Of a DNA stretch of 64,000 bases, positions 46,945 through 57,084 are shown piece by piece. Below the pieces are notes generated by a model, which worked only from the letters and a program-made list of their open reading frames with translations, was not told the DNA's origin and made no database searches. Source of the DNA: Beggiatoa leptomitoformis. GTDB taxonomy: Bacteria; Pseudomonadota; Gammaproteobacteria; Beggiatoales; Beggiatoaceae. The stretch spans positions 4,168,799 to 4,232,798 of the forward strand of contig NZ_CP012373.2 of assembly GCF_001305575.3 (NCBI RefSeq). The letters run 5' to 3'. Each line of letters starts with the position of its first letter. The stretch's first letter is position 1. Made by a program: the position numbers and the translations under genes.

Positions 46945-47258
46945 TATCATGGTCTATATTCCTGTTTACTTAAGATGAATTAATCTGCCATAAAGAAAAA
47001 ACTGTTAAAATCGCGCCGATATTTTTTATCATTGGAACATAGATAATTAAAATATCTGTTATGTGGGGTAAGAAAGGATTAACACGAGAATTGTCTGAAT
47101 TAAAAAAAGGGTAAAGAGGGGAATTGCCTTCTTTATCACCAAAAATCAGGGCAATGTTGTTTTTAGGGAACTTTATAGATGGGCAATTTCAAATTATTTG
47201 AAGTTGTTATTAAATACACCTTTTTTTAGGTGTGAATGTACAGGGCTTATAAAATCAG
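46945..47258. other. Spacer right of the IS element
   Basis: About 310 bases with no gene seen. The ATG for the methyltransferase has only a weak ribosome site, and I see no hairpin. Confidence 0.5.
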
Positions 47259-47873
47259 ATGGATAGAACTTCCGTTATTAATGCTTACAAACGTTATGCA
47301 AATATTTATGACCATGTATTTGGATGGATTTTTCATCCGGGGCGAATGCGCTCAGTAGAACAGATGCGTTGTCAAACAGGCGATAGCGTGTTAGAAGTTG
47401 GGGCAGGAACAGGTTTATCTTTACCTTTATATCCGCCAGACGTGGTCATTATTGGGATTGATATTTCACCGCACATGTTGAGTAAGGCCAAAATCTTAAG
47501 CGAGCGTGATGGATTGGAGAATGTTGCCTTTGCGGTTGCAGACGCACAATTGCTTTGTTTTCCAGATAATACCTTTGATAAAGTGGTTGCAATGTATGTC
47601 GCATCTGTTGTGCCTGACCCACAAACGTTTGTTGCCGAAATTAAACGGGTCTGTAAACCACACGGCGATATTTTTTTCGTCAATCATTTTAGTCATACAA
47701 ATATATGGGTAAGACAGTTTGAGCGGTTTCTAACTTTATTTTCCCATATTTTAGGCTTTAGAACAGATTTGTCTTTAGACGCATTTATCAGTCAAAATCA
47801 ACTGATTGTAAAAGAAATAACGCCGATTAATCTGTTTGGTTATTGGAGCATGGTTCATGCTATCAATGATTAG
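47259..47873 (+). CDS. pmtA: Phosphatidylethanolamine N-methyltransferase-like
   Basis: A 204-residue SAM-dependent methyltransferase: motif I is VLEVGAGTGLSLPLYP, with motif II-like GIDISPHMLSKAK and the post-motif VAMYVASVVPDPQTFVAEIKRVC. The N-terminus AYKRYANIYDHVFGWIFHPGR and the helix after residue 150 match the Rhodobacter-type PmtA that makes phosphatidylcholine from phosphatidylethanolamine. Assignment from motif memory only; a ubiquinone or other lipid methylase is the alternative. It lies alone and converges on glnA's terminator. Confidence 0.75.
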   Translation: MDRTSVINAYKRYANIYDHVFGWIFHPGRMRSVEQMRCQTGDSVLEVGAGTGLSLPLYPPDVVIIGIDISPHMLSKAKILSERDGLENVAFAVADAQLLCFPDNTFDKVVAMYVASVVPDPQTFVAEIKRVCKPHGDIFFVNHFSHTNIWVRQFERFLTLFSHILGFRTDLSLDAFISQNQLIVKEITPINLFGYWSMVHAIND

Positions 47874-47994
47874 ATAAGTCATAACGGTGGTGGGTTGCAT
47901 CAATATAAAAAAGATAACACACACTTTTCGGATAAATCAGATAAAAATGGGTTAACTTATTATTTTTGGCTTACTTTTATCAAAATTGACGCAT

Positions 47995-48036
47995 AAAAAA
48001 ACGCGCTGAATGATTAATAACTTCAGCGCGTTTTTA
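47995..48036. terminator. Bidirectional terminator of glnA and pmtA
   Basis: Stem ACGCGCTGAA/TTCAGCGCGT with an 11-base loop, flanked by A and T runs on both sides. Confidence 0.88.
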
Positions 48037-48056
48037 TTAACAACAACTACAGTTCA

Positions 48057-49466
48057 TTATAAGCTGTAGTACATGTCAAACTCGATAGGATGTGTAGTCA
48101 TCCGTAAACGAGTGACTTCTTGCATTTTTAAACCAATGTAGGCATCAATAACATCATTAGTGAACACACCGCCCGCTAATAAGAAGTTACGGTCAGCGTC
48201 AAGATTTTCTAATGCCATATCTAATGAATGACAAACCTTAGGAATGGTTTTTTCTTCTTCTGGGGGTAAGTCATACAAGTCTTTATCCATTGCTTCACCG
48301 GGATGTATCTTGTTTTGAATCCCATCAATACCCGCCATTAACATTGCTGCAAAAGCTAAGTAAGGGTTGGCTGAAGAATCAGGGAAACGCACTTCGATAC
48401 GACGGGCTTTCGGGCTAAAAACGAAAGGAATACGGATAGAAGCAGAACGGTTACGGGCAGAATATGCCAACATAACAGGGGCTTCAAAACCGGGAACTAA
48501 ACGTTTATAGCTGTTTGTACCCGCATTAGTAAAGGCGTTTAAGGCTTTAGCATGTTTGATGATACCGCCGATGTAATATAAAGCGGTGTCTGATAAGCCT
48601 GCATATTTGTCGCCTGCAAACAAGTTCACACCATCTTTGCTTAAAGATTGGTGAACGTGCATACCGCTACCATTGTCGCCAACTAAAGGCTTAGGCATAA
48701 AGGTTGCGGTTTTGCCATAGGTATGAGCAACGTTCAGAATGGCATATTTCAGAATTTGTACTTCGTCAGCTTTTTTCACCAAGGTATTCGCGCCAACACC
48801 AATTTCGCATTGACCAGCAGTTGCCACTTCATGGTGATGCACTTCAACAACTAAGCCCATTTCTTCTAAGGCTAAACACATTGTTGCACGAATGTCATTT
48901 AAAGAATCGACAGGAGGAACGGGGAAATAACCGCCTTTGACTGTAGGACGATGACCAAAATTGCCATCACCATAAACTTTTTCGGAGTTCCAACCAGCTT
49001 CTTGGGAGTCGATTTGATAAGAAGAACCACTGATATCTGATTTCCAACGAATATCATCAAAAATAAAGAATTCGTTTTCAGGACCAAATAAGGCGGTGTC
49101 TGCAATACCTGTAGATTTTAAGTAGGCTTCTGCACGTTTACCTAAAGAACGGGGGTCGCGCTCATAACCTTGCATGGTTGCAGGCTCAATAATATCGCAA
49201 CGCAAGTTCAGCATAATTTCTTCGGCAAAGGGGTCGATGACAGCGGTCTCGTCATCGGGCATGAGAATCATGTCAGATTCGTTAATCCCTTTCCAACCCG
49301 CAATGGATGAACCATCAAACATTTTGCCATCGACAAACAAGTCTTCTTTGACTGTTTGAGCGGGAACAGAAACGTGTTGTTCTTTTCCTTTGGTATCTGT
49401 GAAACGAAAATCAACAAATTTAACATTGTGTTCTGCAATTAACCCTAAAGTTTTTTCACCAGCCAT
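48057..49466 (-). CDS. glnA: Glutamine synthetase, type I
   Basis: Assimilates ammonium into glutamine. The 469-residue protein has the GlnA signatures [17 protein letters not shown] near 51, [17 protein letters not shown] near 262 and the C-terminal adenylylation site LYDLPPEE near 397 with the target Tyr, so it should be controlled by GlnE. Residues [16 protein letters not shown] carry the Mn-binding set. glnL/glnG are not adjacent. I looked for a sigma-54 promoter in the 49467-49560 stretch and did not see one. A terminator follows. Confidence 0.97.
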   Translation of the reverse strand: MAGEKTLGLIAEHNVKFVDFRFTDTKGKEQHVSVPAQTVKEDLFVDGKMFDGSSIAGWKGINESDMILMPDDETAVIDPFAEEIMLNLRCDIIEPATMQGYERDPRSLGKRAEAYLKSTGIADTALFGPENEFFIFDDIRWKSDISGSSYQIDSQEAGWNSEKVYGDGNFGHRPTVKGGYFPVPPVDSLNDIRATMCLALEEMGLVVEVHHHEVATAGQCEIGVGANTLVKKADEVQILKYAILNVAHTYGKTATFMPKPLVGDNGSGMHVHQSLSKDGVNLFAGDKYAGLSDTALYYIGGIIKHAKALNAFTNAGTNSYKRLVPGFEAPVMLAYSARNRSASIRIPFVFSPKARRIEVRFPDSSANPYLAFAAMLMAGIDGIQNKIHPGEAMDKDLYDLPPEEEKTIPKVCHSLDMALENLDADRNFLLAGGVFTNDVIDAYIGLKMQEVTRLRMTTHPIEFDMYYSL

Positions 49467-49763
49467 AGTGGACTCCTAACAAGTAAGGACTGAAATAAGT
49501 TTTGCGTTTTTATAGCGTGTCAGTCGTCGTAACCAGCCCGAAAACTGCGCTACGCGGTAAGGCGTTAAGTTTACTCTTTCACTGGCAATTTTACACTAAT
49601 CCATCCAACACAAAAATGTAAAAAACGCATTTAGTAGGCAGGATTTATGCCGTAAGTATTTATTTTAATAAACAATGGATTAGTTTGTTTTGGTTTCAGA
49701 TAAGCACTGTAATAGCGCGTATTATTTGTCGCAATGCACAAACTAAGTGCTAGTTAAGTATTT
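49467..49763. other. Spacer upstream of glnA, no gene seen
   Basis: About 300 bases between glnA and the CDF transporter on the same strand. No clear promoter or hairpin; no sigma-54 GG-N10-GC match found by eye. Confidence 0.45.
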
Positions 49764-50939
49764 TTAATGAAAATAAACGCGCACTTTACGAATATACGGT
49801 TCAGCCGCCGCTAACTCGTCAAACTGTTGGGCGAGTGTTTGCCCTTCATTGATGTCATTAATAACATGAAAAGGTAAGTAAATTTCTACATTAACACGGT
49901 TTGATAAATAGTGTAATGTAATTTGCTGAATCGCATTTCGACATTCAATGGGTTGCCAATGTTGTTGAAGGGTTGCGATAATTTCATGACGGAGCGGTAA
50001 ATCTGTATTGGGATGACGTGTTATATCATTTTCTGAATCAATATGTACGATAACATCCGCAATTTCTGCTATGTTCGTGATGAGCTTTTGTCGTACAACT
50101 TCACCAATTTGATGCCCTTCTGAAACACTAATCGTTGGATTTACCAAGAGATGCACATCTATTAGTGCATTTGCACCCATTTGGCGCGTTCTAAGCTCAT
50201 GTAGGGTGCGTACGCCATCAACTGTTTTAATAATGGCCTTAATTTGATCTATTTTAGTTTTTTCCAGCCCTGTATCGACGAGTTCTTCAATCCCCCCCCA
50301 TCCCAATGACCAGCCTATGTGCATAATCATTAAACTAACGCCAATCGCAGCAAGTGCATCGGTTGCAGGCAGGTTTAAAAAAACACTACAGGCAATCCCA
50401 ACCAGTACGATAACGGAAGAGAGTGCATCACTGCGGTGATGCCACGCATTTGCGTGCAACATTTTAGAATTAACTTTTTTTGCAGTGTAAACCGTGTAGT
50501 GATACAACGCTTCTTTACTAAAGATGGTGATAAATGCAATGGCTAACGTTAAATAGCTGGGTTGTAACAACAGTTGTGGCGTAAGTAGGCGGCGAATACC
50601 ATCGGCAAAAATGCCCATGCCAACCAATATTAACATCATCCCGACAATCACGGTGGCTAATGTTTCAAAGCGAGCATGTCCATAAGGGTGTTTTTCATCA
50701 GCAACTTGCGCGCTGTACTTTGCGGCAACCAAGACCACAAAGTCGCTGAGTAAGTCAGAAAGCGTATGCAATCCATCCGCTATTAACGCTTGTGAATGTC
50801 CTATCCAACCAATGAGTAATTGGGCAATGGTTAATATGAAGTTACACCCAATCCCTACCCAAGTGACATGGCGAATGGCATTGTAACGGCTATCATCGGT
50901 AATTGTAGGGGGGAAATCTGGGCTGTATGCCATATTCAT
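49764..50939 (-). CDS. Cation diffusion facilitator transporter
   Basis: A 391-residue efflux carrier of the CDF family, exporting Zn, Fe, Co, Cd or Mn by proton exchange. Six membrane helices are followed by a C-terminal cytoplasmic domain. The metal motifs are ADGLHTLSDLLSDF (helix 2, D/H pair) and HANAWHHRSDALSSV (helix 5, H/D pair). After helix 6 is the GWGGIEELVDTGLEK linker. The C-terminal tail is about 70 residues longer than FieF and includes a second ferredoxin-like region. Metal cannot be told. No regulator is adjacent. Confidence 0.9.
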   Translation of the reverse strand: MNMAYSPDFPPTITDDSRYNAIRHVTWVGIGCNFILTIAQLLIGWIGHSQALIADGLHTLSDLLSDFVVLVAAKYSAQVADEKHPYGHARFETLATVIVGMMLILVGMGIFADGIRRLLTPQLLLQPSYLTLAIAFITIFSKEALYHYTVYTAKKVNSKMLHANAWHHRSDALSSVIVLVGIACSVFLNLPATDALAAIGVSLMIMHIGWSLGWGGIEELVDTGLEKTKIDQIKAIIKTVDGVRTLHELRTRQMGANALIDVHLLVNPTISVSEGHQIGEVVRQKLITNIAEIADVIVHIDSENDITRHPNTDLPLRHEIIATLQQHWQPIECRNAIQQITLHYLSNRVNVEIYLPFHVINDINEGQTLAQQFDELAAAEPYIRKVRVYFH

Positions 50940-51005
50940 TTCGTTATCTGTAAAAACGGGGGTGTTATGATAACACGGTCGGTTTTAGGGATTGGGTGAA
51001 AGACG

Positions 51006-51048
51006 GTCTAAATCAGAACTTCTGTGACTAATGAATGCTGATTTAGAC
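51006..51048. repeat. Inverted repeat GTCTAAATCAG
   Basis: Perfect 11-bp arms GTCTAAATCAG/CTGATTTAGAC, 21-base loop, 42 bases after the end of the acyl-CoA transferase gene. Related to the imperfect repeat at 36208-36286. Confidence 0.7.
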
Positions 51049-51090
51049 GAATCTTGTGGCTATCCTTTATTTAGCACACAGTTGTTTCAG

Positions 51091-52644
51091 TTATGAATGA
51101 CGCAATCCCATCGGGATTTTTTTAAATAAACGCTTATCCATTTCACATAAATCATGTGCAATTAGTGGTTTAAAATCCATATTCGCTAAAATATCCTTGT
51201 CCACATCAACTCCCGGTGCTATTTCAATCAGCAACATCCCTTCGGGAGTCAACCGAAACACAGCTCGTTCAGTGATATATAGGACTTTTTGCCCTTTTTC
51301 TAAAGCATATTGTCCATTGAAGGTTAAATGTTGTACGTGGTCGACAAATTTGCGTTGTGTGCCTTCGCAAAAAATTTGTACCCGTCCTTCTTCAATAAAA
51401 AACTCTTGGTCACTGGATGTAAATGTACCCATAAAATAAACTTGCTTTGCATTTTGGCTGATATTAATAAATCCGCCTGCCCCCGTCATGCGCGAGGCAA
51501 AACGACTGACATTCACATTTCCATGTTTATCCGCCTGCGCCATGCCTAAAAAGGCTTGGTCTAAACCACCACCATCATAAAAATCAAATTGTGCGGGTTG
51601 GTCAATAATAGCGTAAGCATCTGCGACTGCACCAAAACTTAAACCACCAGCAGGAATGCCACCAATCCCACCCGGTTCTATAGTCAAAGTAAATGAATCT
51701 AAAATAGCTTCTTCATACGCGATAGAAGCAATACCCTCTGGTGTTCCAATACCCAAATTAACCACCGCCTCACTTTGTAATTCTAAGGTAGCACGTCGCG
51801 CCATTACTTTACGTGCATCCAACGGCAAAATGGGCAAACCACCCGAAACGGTGTGCGTTTCTCCCGTATAGTTCGAATTGTAATATTCGCTAAAGGTTTG
51901 CGGGTGATTTTCAGGTTGCGCAATAACAATATAATCCACCAAAATGCAAGGAATTTGTATCATTTGCGGGTTGAGCATGTGACGTGCTGTTACACGTTTT
52001 ACTTGCACTATGACGATTCCGCCCGAATTCTTCACAGCTTGCGCAATTGCCAAACTTTCTAATACTAAAGCCTCATGCTCCATGGTTATATTGCCCAACT
52101 CGTCGGCGGTTGTCCCGCGTAAAAAAGCGACATTAATCGGAAAGGCTTTATAAAATAAATATTCTTTTCCTGAGAGCACGAGTAATTCAACAATATTTTC
52201 CGTGGTTTTACTGTTGATTTTGCCCCCCTCAATGCGTGGGTCGACAAAAGTATGTAACCCAACATGAGTAATTGTTCCCGGTTTATGCGCGGCAATATCG
52301 CGGTACAAATGTGCAATAACACCTTGTGGCAAGTTATAGGCTTCAATCCGATTTTGACGTGCCAATATTCCCAGTGCAGGCACAAGCCCCCAATGCCCGC
52401 CAATCACACGCTTAATCAATCCTTCATATCCCAAATGATTTAAGCCCCGTGACTGTCCATCACCTTGCCCAGCCGCGTAAACAAGAGTTAAATGGTTGGG
52501 TTCTCCCGTTTCTAAAAAACGCTTCTCCAGTGTAATGGCGAGTTCCTCCGCAAACCCCGTCCCCACAAAACCACCGGTTGCCAATGTATCTCCATCCTTA
52601 ATGAGTTTTACCGCCTCTATTGCGGTAACGATTTTGTTACGCAT
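51091..52644 (-). CDS. Acyl-CoA:acetate CoA-transferase (YdiF-like)
   Basis: A 517-residue family I CoA-transferase with both alpha and beta halves in one chain, like YdiF and propionate CoA-transferase. The alpha half starts VTAIEAVKLIKDGDTLATGGFVGTG. The beta half has NLGIGTPEGIASIAYEE and TIEPGGIGGIPAGGLSFGA, where the Glu forms the CoA thioester. ATG 52644 has no good ribosome site; an upstream TTG has none either. Moves CoA between acetate, propionate or butyrate; the substrate is not fixed. Fits with acetoacetyl-CoA synthetase and the propionate genes. Confidence 0.88.
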   Translation of the reverse strand: MRNKIVTAIEAVKLIKDGDTLATGGFVGTGFAEELAITLEKRFLETGEPNHLTLVYAAGQGDGQSRGLNHLGYEGLIKRVIGGHWGLVPALGILARQNRIEAYNLPQGVIAHLYRDIAAHKPGTITHVGLHTFVDPRIEGGKINSKTTENIVELLVLSGKEYLFYKAFPINVAFLRGTTADELGNITMEHEALVLESLAIAQAVKNSGGIVIVQVKRVTARHMLNPQMIQIPCILVDYIVIAQPENHPQTFSEYYNSNYTGETHTVSGGLPILPLDARKVMARRATLELQSEAVVNLGIGTPEGIASIAYEEAILDSFTLTIEPGGIGGIPAGGLSFGAVADAYAIIDQPAQFDFYDGGGLDQAFLGMAQADKHGNVNVSRFASRMTGAGGFINISQNAKQVYFMGTFTSSDQEFFIEEGRVQIFCEGTQRKFVDHVQHLTFNGQYALEKGQKVLYITERAVFRLTPEGMLLIEIAPGVDVDKDILANMDFKPLIAHDLCEMDKRLFKKIPMGLRHS

Positions 52645-52889
52645 AGTTTTATTATCAGTTATGAGTGAGTTGAGTAACAATATGTTATCTGAATCAGACC
52701 AATACTGCTTGAAGCCCTGCTATCCGTTTAAAACCTACCCAAATCAGACGGTTCAGATACATAAAATTTTAAATATTATCCATACTATCTTTTTTACACT
52801 TGCCAATTCTACAAATCACCATTTTTTTCTATCTTCTTCCCCCATATTTTAAACCGTGAACACTTTTCAGATACCACAAGGACAAAATA

Positions 52890-53873
52890 ATGCAAACCAC
52901 AGCATTGACCATTTTATCTCAAGCACATCAATGGTTATCTGCACACCAAACAGTTTATTTAATTACAGTTATTCATACATGGGGGTCAGCACCACGCCCT
53001 GTCGGCTCATTATTAGCGATTAACGCGAGTGGTGAATTAATTGGGTCAGTATCGGGGGGATGTGTAGAAGGCGATATTATAGAAAGAATACTACAAGGTG
53101 AATTTAAACAAATTAGTCGATTACATTATGGCATTACCAAAGAACAAAGCGAACGCTTTGGCTTACCCTGTGGTGGCGTATTAGAACTACTACTTGAACC
53201 CTTACAAAGCGTCGACAGCATACAACCCATTATTCACGCCTTAGAACAACGACAGCTAATTCAACGTCGCGTCAACCTACAATCAGGCGATGTTTATTGG
53301 CAATACCCACAACAAGAAATACCCCTCATTGCAACAGATAACTATTTAACCCATGTTTACGGAGCCGTGTGGCGACTACTAATTATTGGTGCAGCACACG
53401 CATCCCATTATCTTGCAGAATTTGCAATTCCACTAGACTATCAAGTTATTGTTTGCGACCCGCGTGAAGAATACGCATCAAGTTGGCAACTGGCTGGAAC
53501 AGAATTAAGTCGAGAAATGCCAGACGATGCCGTATTAAAATACGTTAAAGACAACCGCTGCGCCGTCGTTACCTTAACACATGACCCTAAACTAGATGAT
53601 ATGGCACTGTTAGAAGCCCTCAACTCCCCCGCCTTTTATGTCGGCGCGTTAGGCTCAAAAAAAAGCACAGAAGCCCGTCGCGCCCGTCTAATCGATTTAG
53701 GCATGAGTCCACAAGCCCTTGCACAACTCCATGCTCCCGTTGGTTTACCAATAGGTAGTCGCACACCGCCAGAAATTGCCATTGCCATTTTGGCAGAAAT
53801 GATGACCAAACGAACGAGTTTATTAACCCCAATAACAGAAAGAAAATTTTCAACACACTACGCTATCGCTTAA
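52890..53873 (+). CDS. XdhC/CoxI family protein
   Basis: A 327-residue member of the XdhC family, which binds the molybdenum cofactor and loads it into xanthine dehydrogenase-type enzymes or inserts the terminal sulfur. The N-terminal half has GSAPRPVGSLLAI and GSVSGGCVEGDI; the C-terminal half is a Rossmann-like domain starting LLIIGAAHASHYLAEFA and CDPREEYA, then ALGSKKSTEARRARL. No xanthine dehydrogenase genes are near. A MOSC (Moco-linked) protein is in the window at 1.8-2.5 kb but far away. AAGGA precedes the ATG. Confidence 0.88.
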   Translation: MQTTALTILSQAHQWLSAHQTVYLITVIHTWGSAPRPVGSLLAINASGELIGSVSGGCVEGDIIERILQGEFKQISRLHYGITKEQSERFGLPCGGVLELLLEPLQSVDSIQPIIHALEQRQLIQRRVNLQSGDVYWQYPQQEIPLIATDNYLTHVYGAVWRLLIIGAAHASHYLAEFAIPLDYQVIVCDPREEYASSWQLAGTELSREMPDDAVLKYVKDNRCAVVTLTHDPKLDDMALLEALNSPAFYVGALGSKKSTEARRARLIDLGMSPQALAQLHAPVGLPIGSRTPPEIAIAILAEMMTKRTSLLTPITERKFSTHYAIA

Positions 53874-53971
53874 GATTTAAACCGCATATTTTCCCATTTA
53901 CCTGCAAATTGCTATAAAATTCGTTTCTGTGCTTAACTTTTAACAGTTATTTAGGATAACCAAACAAAATT

Positions 53972-55294
53972 ATGAGTGAATTAACGCCAAGACAGATTGT
54001 AAGTGAATTAGATAAACACATTATCGGGCAAGATGCCGCAAAACGTGCTGTAGCGATTGCCTTACGCAATCGTTGGCGGCGAATGCAAGTTGATGAAAGT
54101 TTACGCACTGAAATCACCCCGAAAAACATCCTCATGATAGGCCCAACAGGCGTTGGTAAAACAGAAATTGCACGGCGGTTAGCTAAATTAGCAAAAGCAC
54201 CTTTTATCAAAATTGAAGCAACAAAATTTACCGAAGTTGGCTATGTTGGACGTGATGTCGAATCAATCGTTCGAGATTTAGTCGACATCTCCATCAAACT
54301 CGTGCGTGAAGAAGCCATACAAAAAATTCGCCCACAAGCAACAGATGCGGCAGAAGAACGTATTTTAGACGTACTATTACCACCTGCTCGTCACACACAA
54401 GAAGCAACAACAGAAGAATCCTCAACCCGCCAAAAATTCCGTAAAATGCTACGAGAAGGCAAATTAAACGACAAAGATATTGAAATTGAAGTCAATGAAA
54501 CCCGTATTGGAGTCGAAATTATGGCACCGCCGGGGATGGAAGAAATGACTAACCAATTACAAAGCATGTTCCAAAATTTATCAAATGGACGCACACGCAG
54601 CCGCAAACTACGGGTTAAAGATGCCCTAAAACTGCTGCAAGAAGAAGAAGCCAGTAAGATGGTCAATGATGACGACTTAAAGCTACAAGCAATTGAAGTT
54701 GTCGAACAAAGTGGCATCATTTTTTTAGACGAAATTGACAAAATCACTCGACGCGGTGAAACCAGTGGCGCAGATGTCTCCCGTGAAGGAGTACAACGTG
54801 ATTTACTGCCCTTAGTTGAAGGCTGTACCGTATCAACTAAATACGGCATGGTAAAAACAGACCACATTTTATTTATTGCCTCTGGCGCGTTTCACCTTTC
54901 AAAACCATCAGATTTAATCCCAGAATTACAAGGACGTTTACCCATTCGTGTAGAGCTTAATGCCCTCAGCGTTAGCGATTTTGTCCGCATTTTGACCGAG
55001 CCGAATGCCTCACTCACAGAACAATACATCGCATTACTTAAAACCGAAGGCGTTACATTGACATTTGCACCAGATGCTATTCAACGCATTGCAGAAATGG
55101 CTTGGCAAGTCAATGAACGCACAGAAAATATTGGCGCGCGTCGCTTGCACACCGTTTTAGAATGTTTACTGGAAGATTTATCTTTTGATGCAGCAGATGC
55201 AAATCAAGCAAAAGTCGTTATAGACGCACAATATGTTGATAAACAACTGGGAGAACTGGTGAAAAACGAAGATTTGAGCCAATATATTTTGTAA
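53972..55294 (+). CDS. hslU: ATP-dependent protease ATPase subunit HslU
   Basis: Unfolds substrates for the HslV peptidase. The 440-residue AAA+ protein has Walker [17 protein letters not shown] near 54, Walker [11 protein letters not shown] near 245, the [15 protein letters not shown] pore-adjacent segment, and the C-terminal [16 protein letters not shown] (sensor 2). Start ATG 53972 follows AGGATA. In most bacteria hslV lies directly upstream; here xdhC does, and no hslV is in the window. So HslV must be elsewhere, or absent. Confidence 0.96.
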   Translation: MSELTPRQIVSELDKHIIGQDAAKRAVAIALRNRWRRMQVDESLRTEITPKNILMIGPTGVGKTEIARRLAKLAKAPFIKIEATKFTEVGYVGRDVESIVRDLVDISIKLVREEAIQKIRPQATDAAEERILDVLLPPARHTQEATTEESSTRQKFRKMLREGKLNDKDIEIEVNETRIGVEIMAPPGMEEMTNQLQSMFQNLSNGRTRSRKLRVKDALKLLQEEEASKMVNDDDLKLQAIEVVEQSGIIFLDEIDKITRRGETSGADVSREGVQRDLLPLVEGCTVSTKYGMVKTDHILFIASGAFHLSKPSDLIPELQGRLPIRVELNALSVSDFVRILTEPNASLTEQYIALLKTEGVTLTFAPDAIQRIAEMAWQVNERTENIGARRLHTVLECLLEDLSFDAADANQAKVVIDAQYVDKQLGELVKNEDLSQYIL

Positions 55295-55330
55295 AACCTG
55301 TTTGAAATCTTAGATAAAAAATAGACAAGG

Positions 55331-55450
55331 ATGGATAAACCAGAAATCAATCCCAAAAAAGCAAGCTCATGTTTAAGTAGCCTCAACGATGCTAAATGGG
55401 CAATCGTTGGGGCGTTGGTGAGTCAATTTGGTAGTGCTAAAGAAACATAG
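55331..55450 (+). pseudogene. Truncated small frame, cut by an IS end
   Basis: A 39-codon frame starting MDKPEINPKKASSCL with a weak AAGG site. Its last nine or so codons are the sequence TTTGGTAGTGCTAAA, which is the end of the neighbouring IS1-like element, so the natural C-terminus is lost. No family recognised. Confidence 0.35.
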
Positions 55451-55579
55451 TGGGATTGAAATAAGAAAACTGAAAAGACAGAACTGTGCTAGTTGTTTAG
55501 TGAAGAAAACCCTATCTTTCTCCAAGATATAGAGAGAATCCCATCACGGCTGTCATCTATTTCATTTCGTAACCATCTG

Positions 55580-56300
55580 GTTTTGGTAGTGCTAAACAAG
55601 TAAGGATAAGTTGTAATGATTAATGAAAAAAATGATAGCCCCCACGTGATTTTGCAATTTCTTAGAGAAGGATAACGTTTTGCGAACTAAGCGACTGACT
55701 CGCTGTCTCAATGTGTTATTAAATCGTTCTATATGATTAGTTAAACCTGTCTCCTTCCCAACCGCTCGGTGACGTTTACTGGGTAATACCCCTTTATACG
55801 CCTCACACTGCACATTGACGATAAACGCCTGGAAGGGATTCCCATAATGCTGATGCACCTCTCTTATCTCGTTTTCCAACCGCAAATCCCACCACTTCTC
55901 TTGTTTCTTTATCTAATGCTAACCATATCCACACTTTTTCACGACGCTTACCCACGAATGACCACATCTCATCGCACTCTAATTGCAACACCCCTTTTTT
56001 TTAACCATCGGTTCACATAACGTTGTAGCCATGTCCCTGAAATGCCTGCAAGGGAGCGTTTTTCTTTTAACAATCGCTCTACCTGTTACCAGGTCTCTTG
56101 GCTGATTCGCTTTGGGTTGGCATTTTCTACAAATTGGCGACCACACCCACGACATTTGTAGTTTTGTTTGCCAAAATGTGTTTTTCCATTCTTAATCACA
56201 TGATGACTTTGACATTCGGGACAATCTGGCATTTTGCGTTCTCTTTTTCAGGGATGTTCTTTATTTCCTAACAACCTTATCTGTTTAGCAATACCAAAAC
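55580..56300 (-). mobile_element. Decayed IS1-family element
   Basis: Ends TTTTGGTAGTGCTAAACA (left) and, from the right inward, TTTTGGTATTGCTAAACA are imperfect inverted repeats of about 25 bp. A second copy of the left end, TTTGGTAGTGCTAAA, sits at about 55428, so another element or a partial duplication was here too. Confidence 0.82.
55592..56232 (-). pseudogene. IS1-family transposase, degenerate
   Basis: Starting at an ATG at 56232 it shows an IS1 zinc ribbon (CPECQSHHVIKNG, then CRGCGRQFV), a stop codon (TAA) in place of a Gln after QETW near 56086, one extra A in the run before GVLQLECDEMWS (eight instead of seven), and a deletion of about 15 bases after YRQCAV. The catalytic part has CDEMWSFVGKRREKVWIW and HIERFNNTLRQRVSRLVRKTLSFSKK. 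Three separate lesions mean it is dead. The original was an IS1-type element similar to those in cyanobacteria and gammaproteobacteria. Confidence 0.88.
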
Positions 56301-56437
56301 TATAACTATCGAGAATGCGGACGGAGATTTGTAGAATAGCCCAGCAAGAAATATATAAGCTAAGAAACTTGGGTACAGGCAAAAGAAAAACGCTCACTAA
56401 GAGGAATAGCCTGTGTCAAGGAATCTCAGGCACATGG

Positions 56438-56584
56438 CTATAACATTATGTCAATGTCACTCTCTTCTGTTTGTTCTTGACGCGCATACGAGCCAAAAAG
56501 TGCTAGTCGTTCAATACCATATTTACTTTTTAATTCAGGTTGATAGTTTCGTAAAATTTGTTGGATTTCAGCAAGTGTTCGCAT
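56438..56584 (-). pseudogene. Truncated MNT-type nucleotidyltransferase
   Basis: A 48-codon frame from the ATG at 56584: RTLAEIQQILRNYQPELK, then FGSYARQEQTEESDIDIML followed by a stop. GS-Y-A-R-x(n)-SDID is the nucleotidyltransferase motif of MntA/MNT antitoxins that pair with HEPN toxins. Normal proteins are about 100 residues or longer, so this is only the N-terminal half. No HepT partner gene remains beside it. Confidence 0.7.
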
Positions 56585-56605
56585 TTGAATTCACCTATCA
56601 TGCTT

Positions 56606-56725
56606 ATAAAAAAAGACCCCGATAACTAATAATTATTGGAGTCTTTTAATTGTAAGCAACTAAATCTTACAGCGCAAACAAGTCCGTAAACTCATTCATT
56701 GGGGTATTTTTTAAGGTTGCTTGGT
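56606..56725. repeat. Direct repeat flanking the toxin-antitoxin pair, copy 1
   Basis: About 120 bp, largely the same as 57541-57659. It contains a hairpin (GACCCCGATAA/TTATTGGAGTC type) next to what reads on the - strand as the C-terminal codons of a protein (QATLKNTPMNEFTDLFAL and stop). Confidence 0.88.
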
Positions 56726-56793
56726 AGGCGAAGATTTTTAGAATCTTGGTATATTTTTGGGAATAAACAGGTGGCTAAGTTCTGTTTAACCGA

Positions 56794-57084
56794 CTAACTC
56801 AAAGCCCGAAGCACCGCTTGCGGTTCTTTTGCAACGACTTGGAGCAAAGCTAAAGCTGCTCCGCGTGGTTTACGGTCACCCCGTTCCCAATGTCGAAGAG
56901 TACCTAAACTAATACAAAATTTGGTCGCAAACTCCAATTGGGTTAAGCCCAATTTTGCGCGTAATTGAGCAACATTAATTTCTGCTGTGGGGCGATGTGT
57001 ACGAGTGGTTACTGTTTTGCCTTGATTGAGTTCAATCGCTTCTTGTAAGCCCTGTGCAATACTTTCAAATGCTTTTTTAGTCAC
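56794..57084 (-). CDS. Helix-turn-helix antitoxin of a type II TA pair
   Basis: A 96-residue protein with an XRE-type helix-turn-helix at the C-terminal half: LRAKLGLTQLEFATKFCISLGTLRHWERGDRKPRG. The first 40 residues are a flexible charged part with no membrane segment. It starts 8 bases before the end of the toxin gene, so the two overlap and are co-translated. Toxin first, antitoxin second is the HigBA-type order. The antitoxin should both block the toxin and repress the pair. Confidence 0.85.
   Translation of the reverse strand: MTKKAFESIAQGLQEAIELNQGKTVTTRTHRPTAEINVAQLRAKLGLTQLEFATKFCISLGTLRHWERGDRKPRGAALALLQVVAKEPQAVLRALS

Noticed and set aside
49467-49560. Sigma-54 promoter before glnA
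   Set aside because: No GG-N10-GC pattern in the expected place by eye.
54391-54867. 158-codon frame antisense to hslU
   Set aside because: Lies wholly within a well-conserved gene on the other strand and has no family resemblance.
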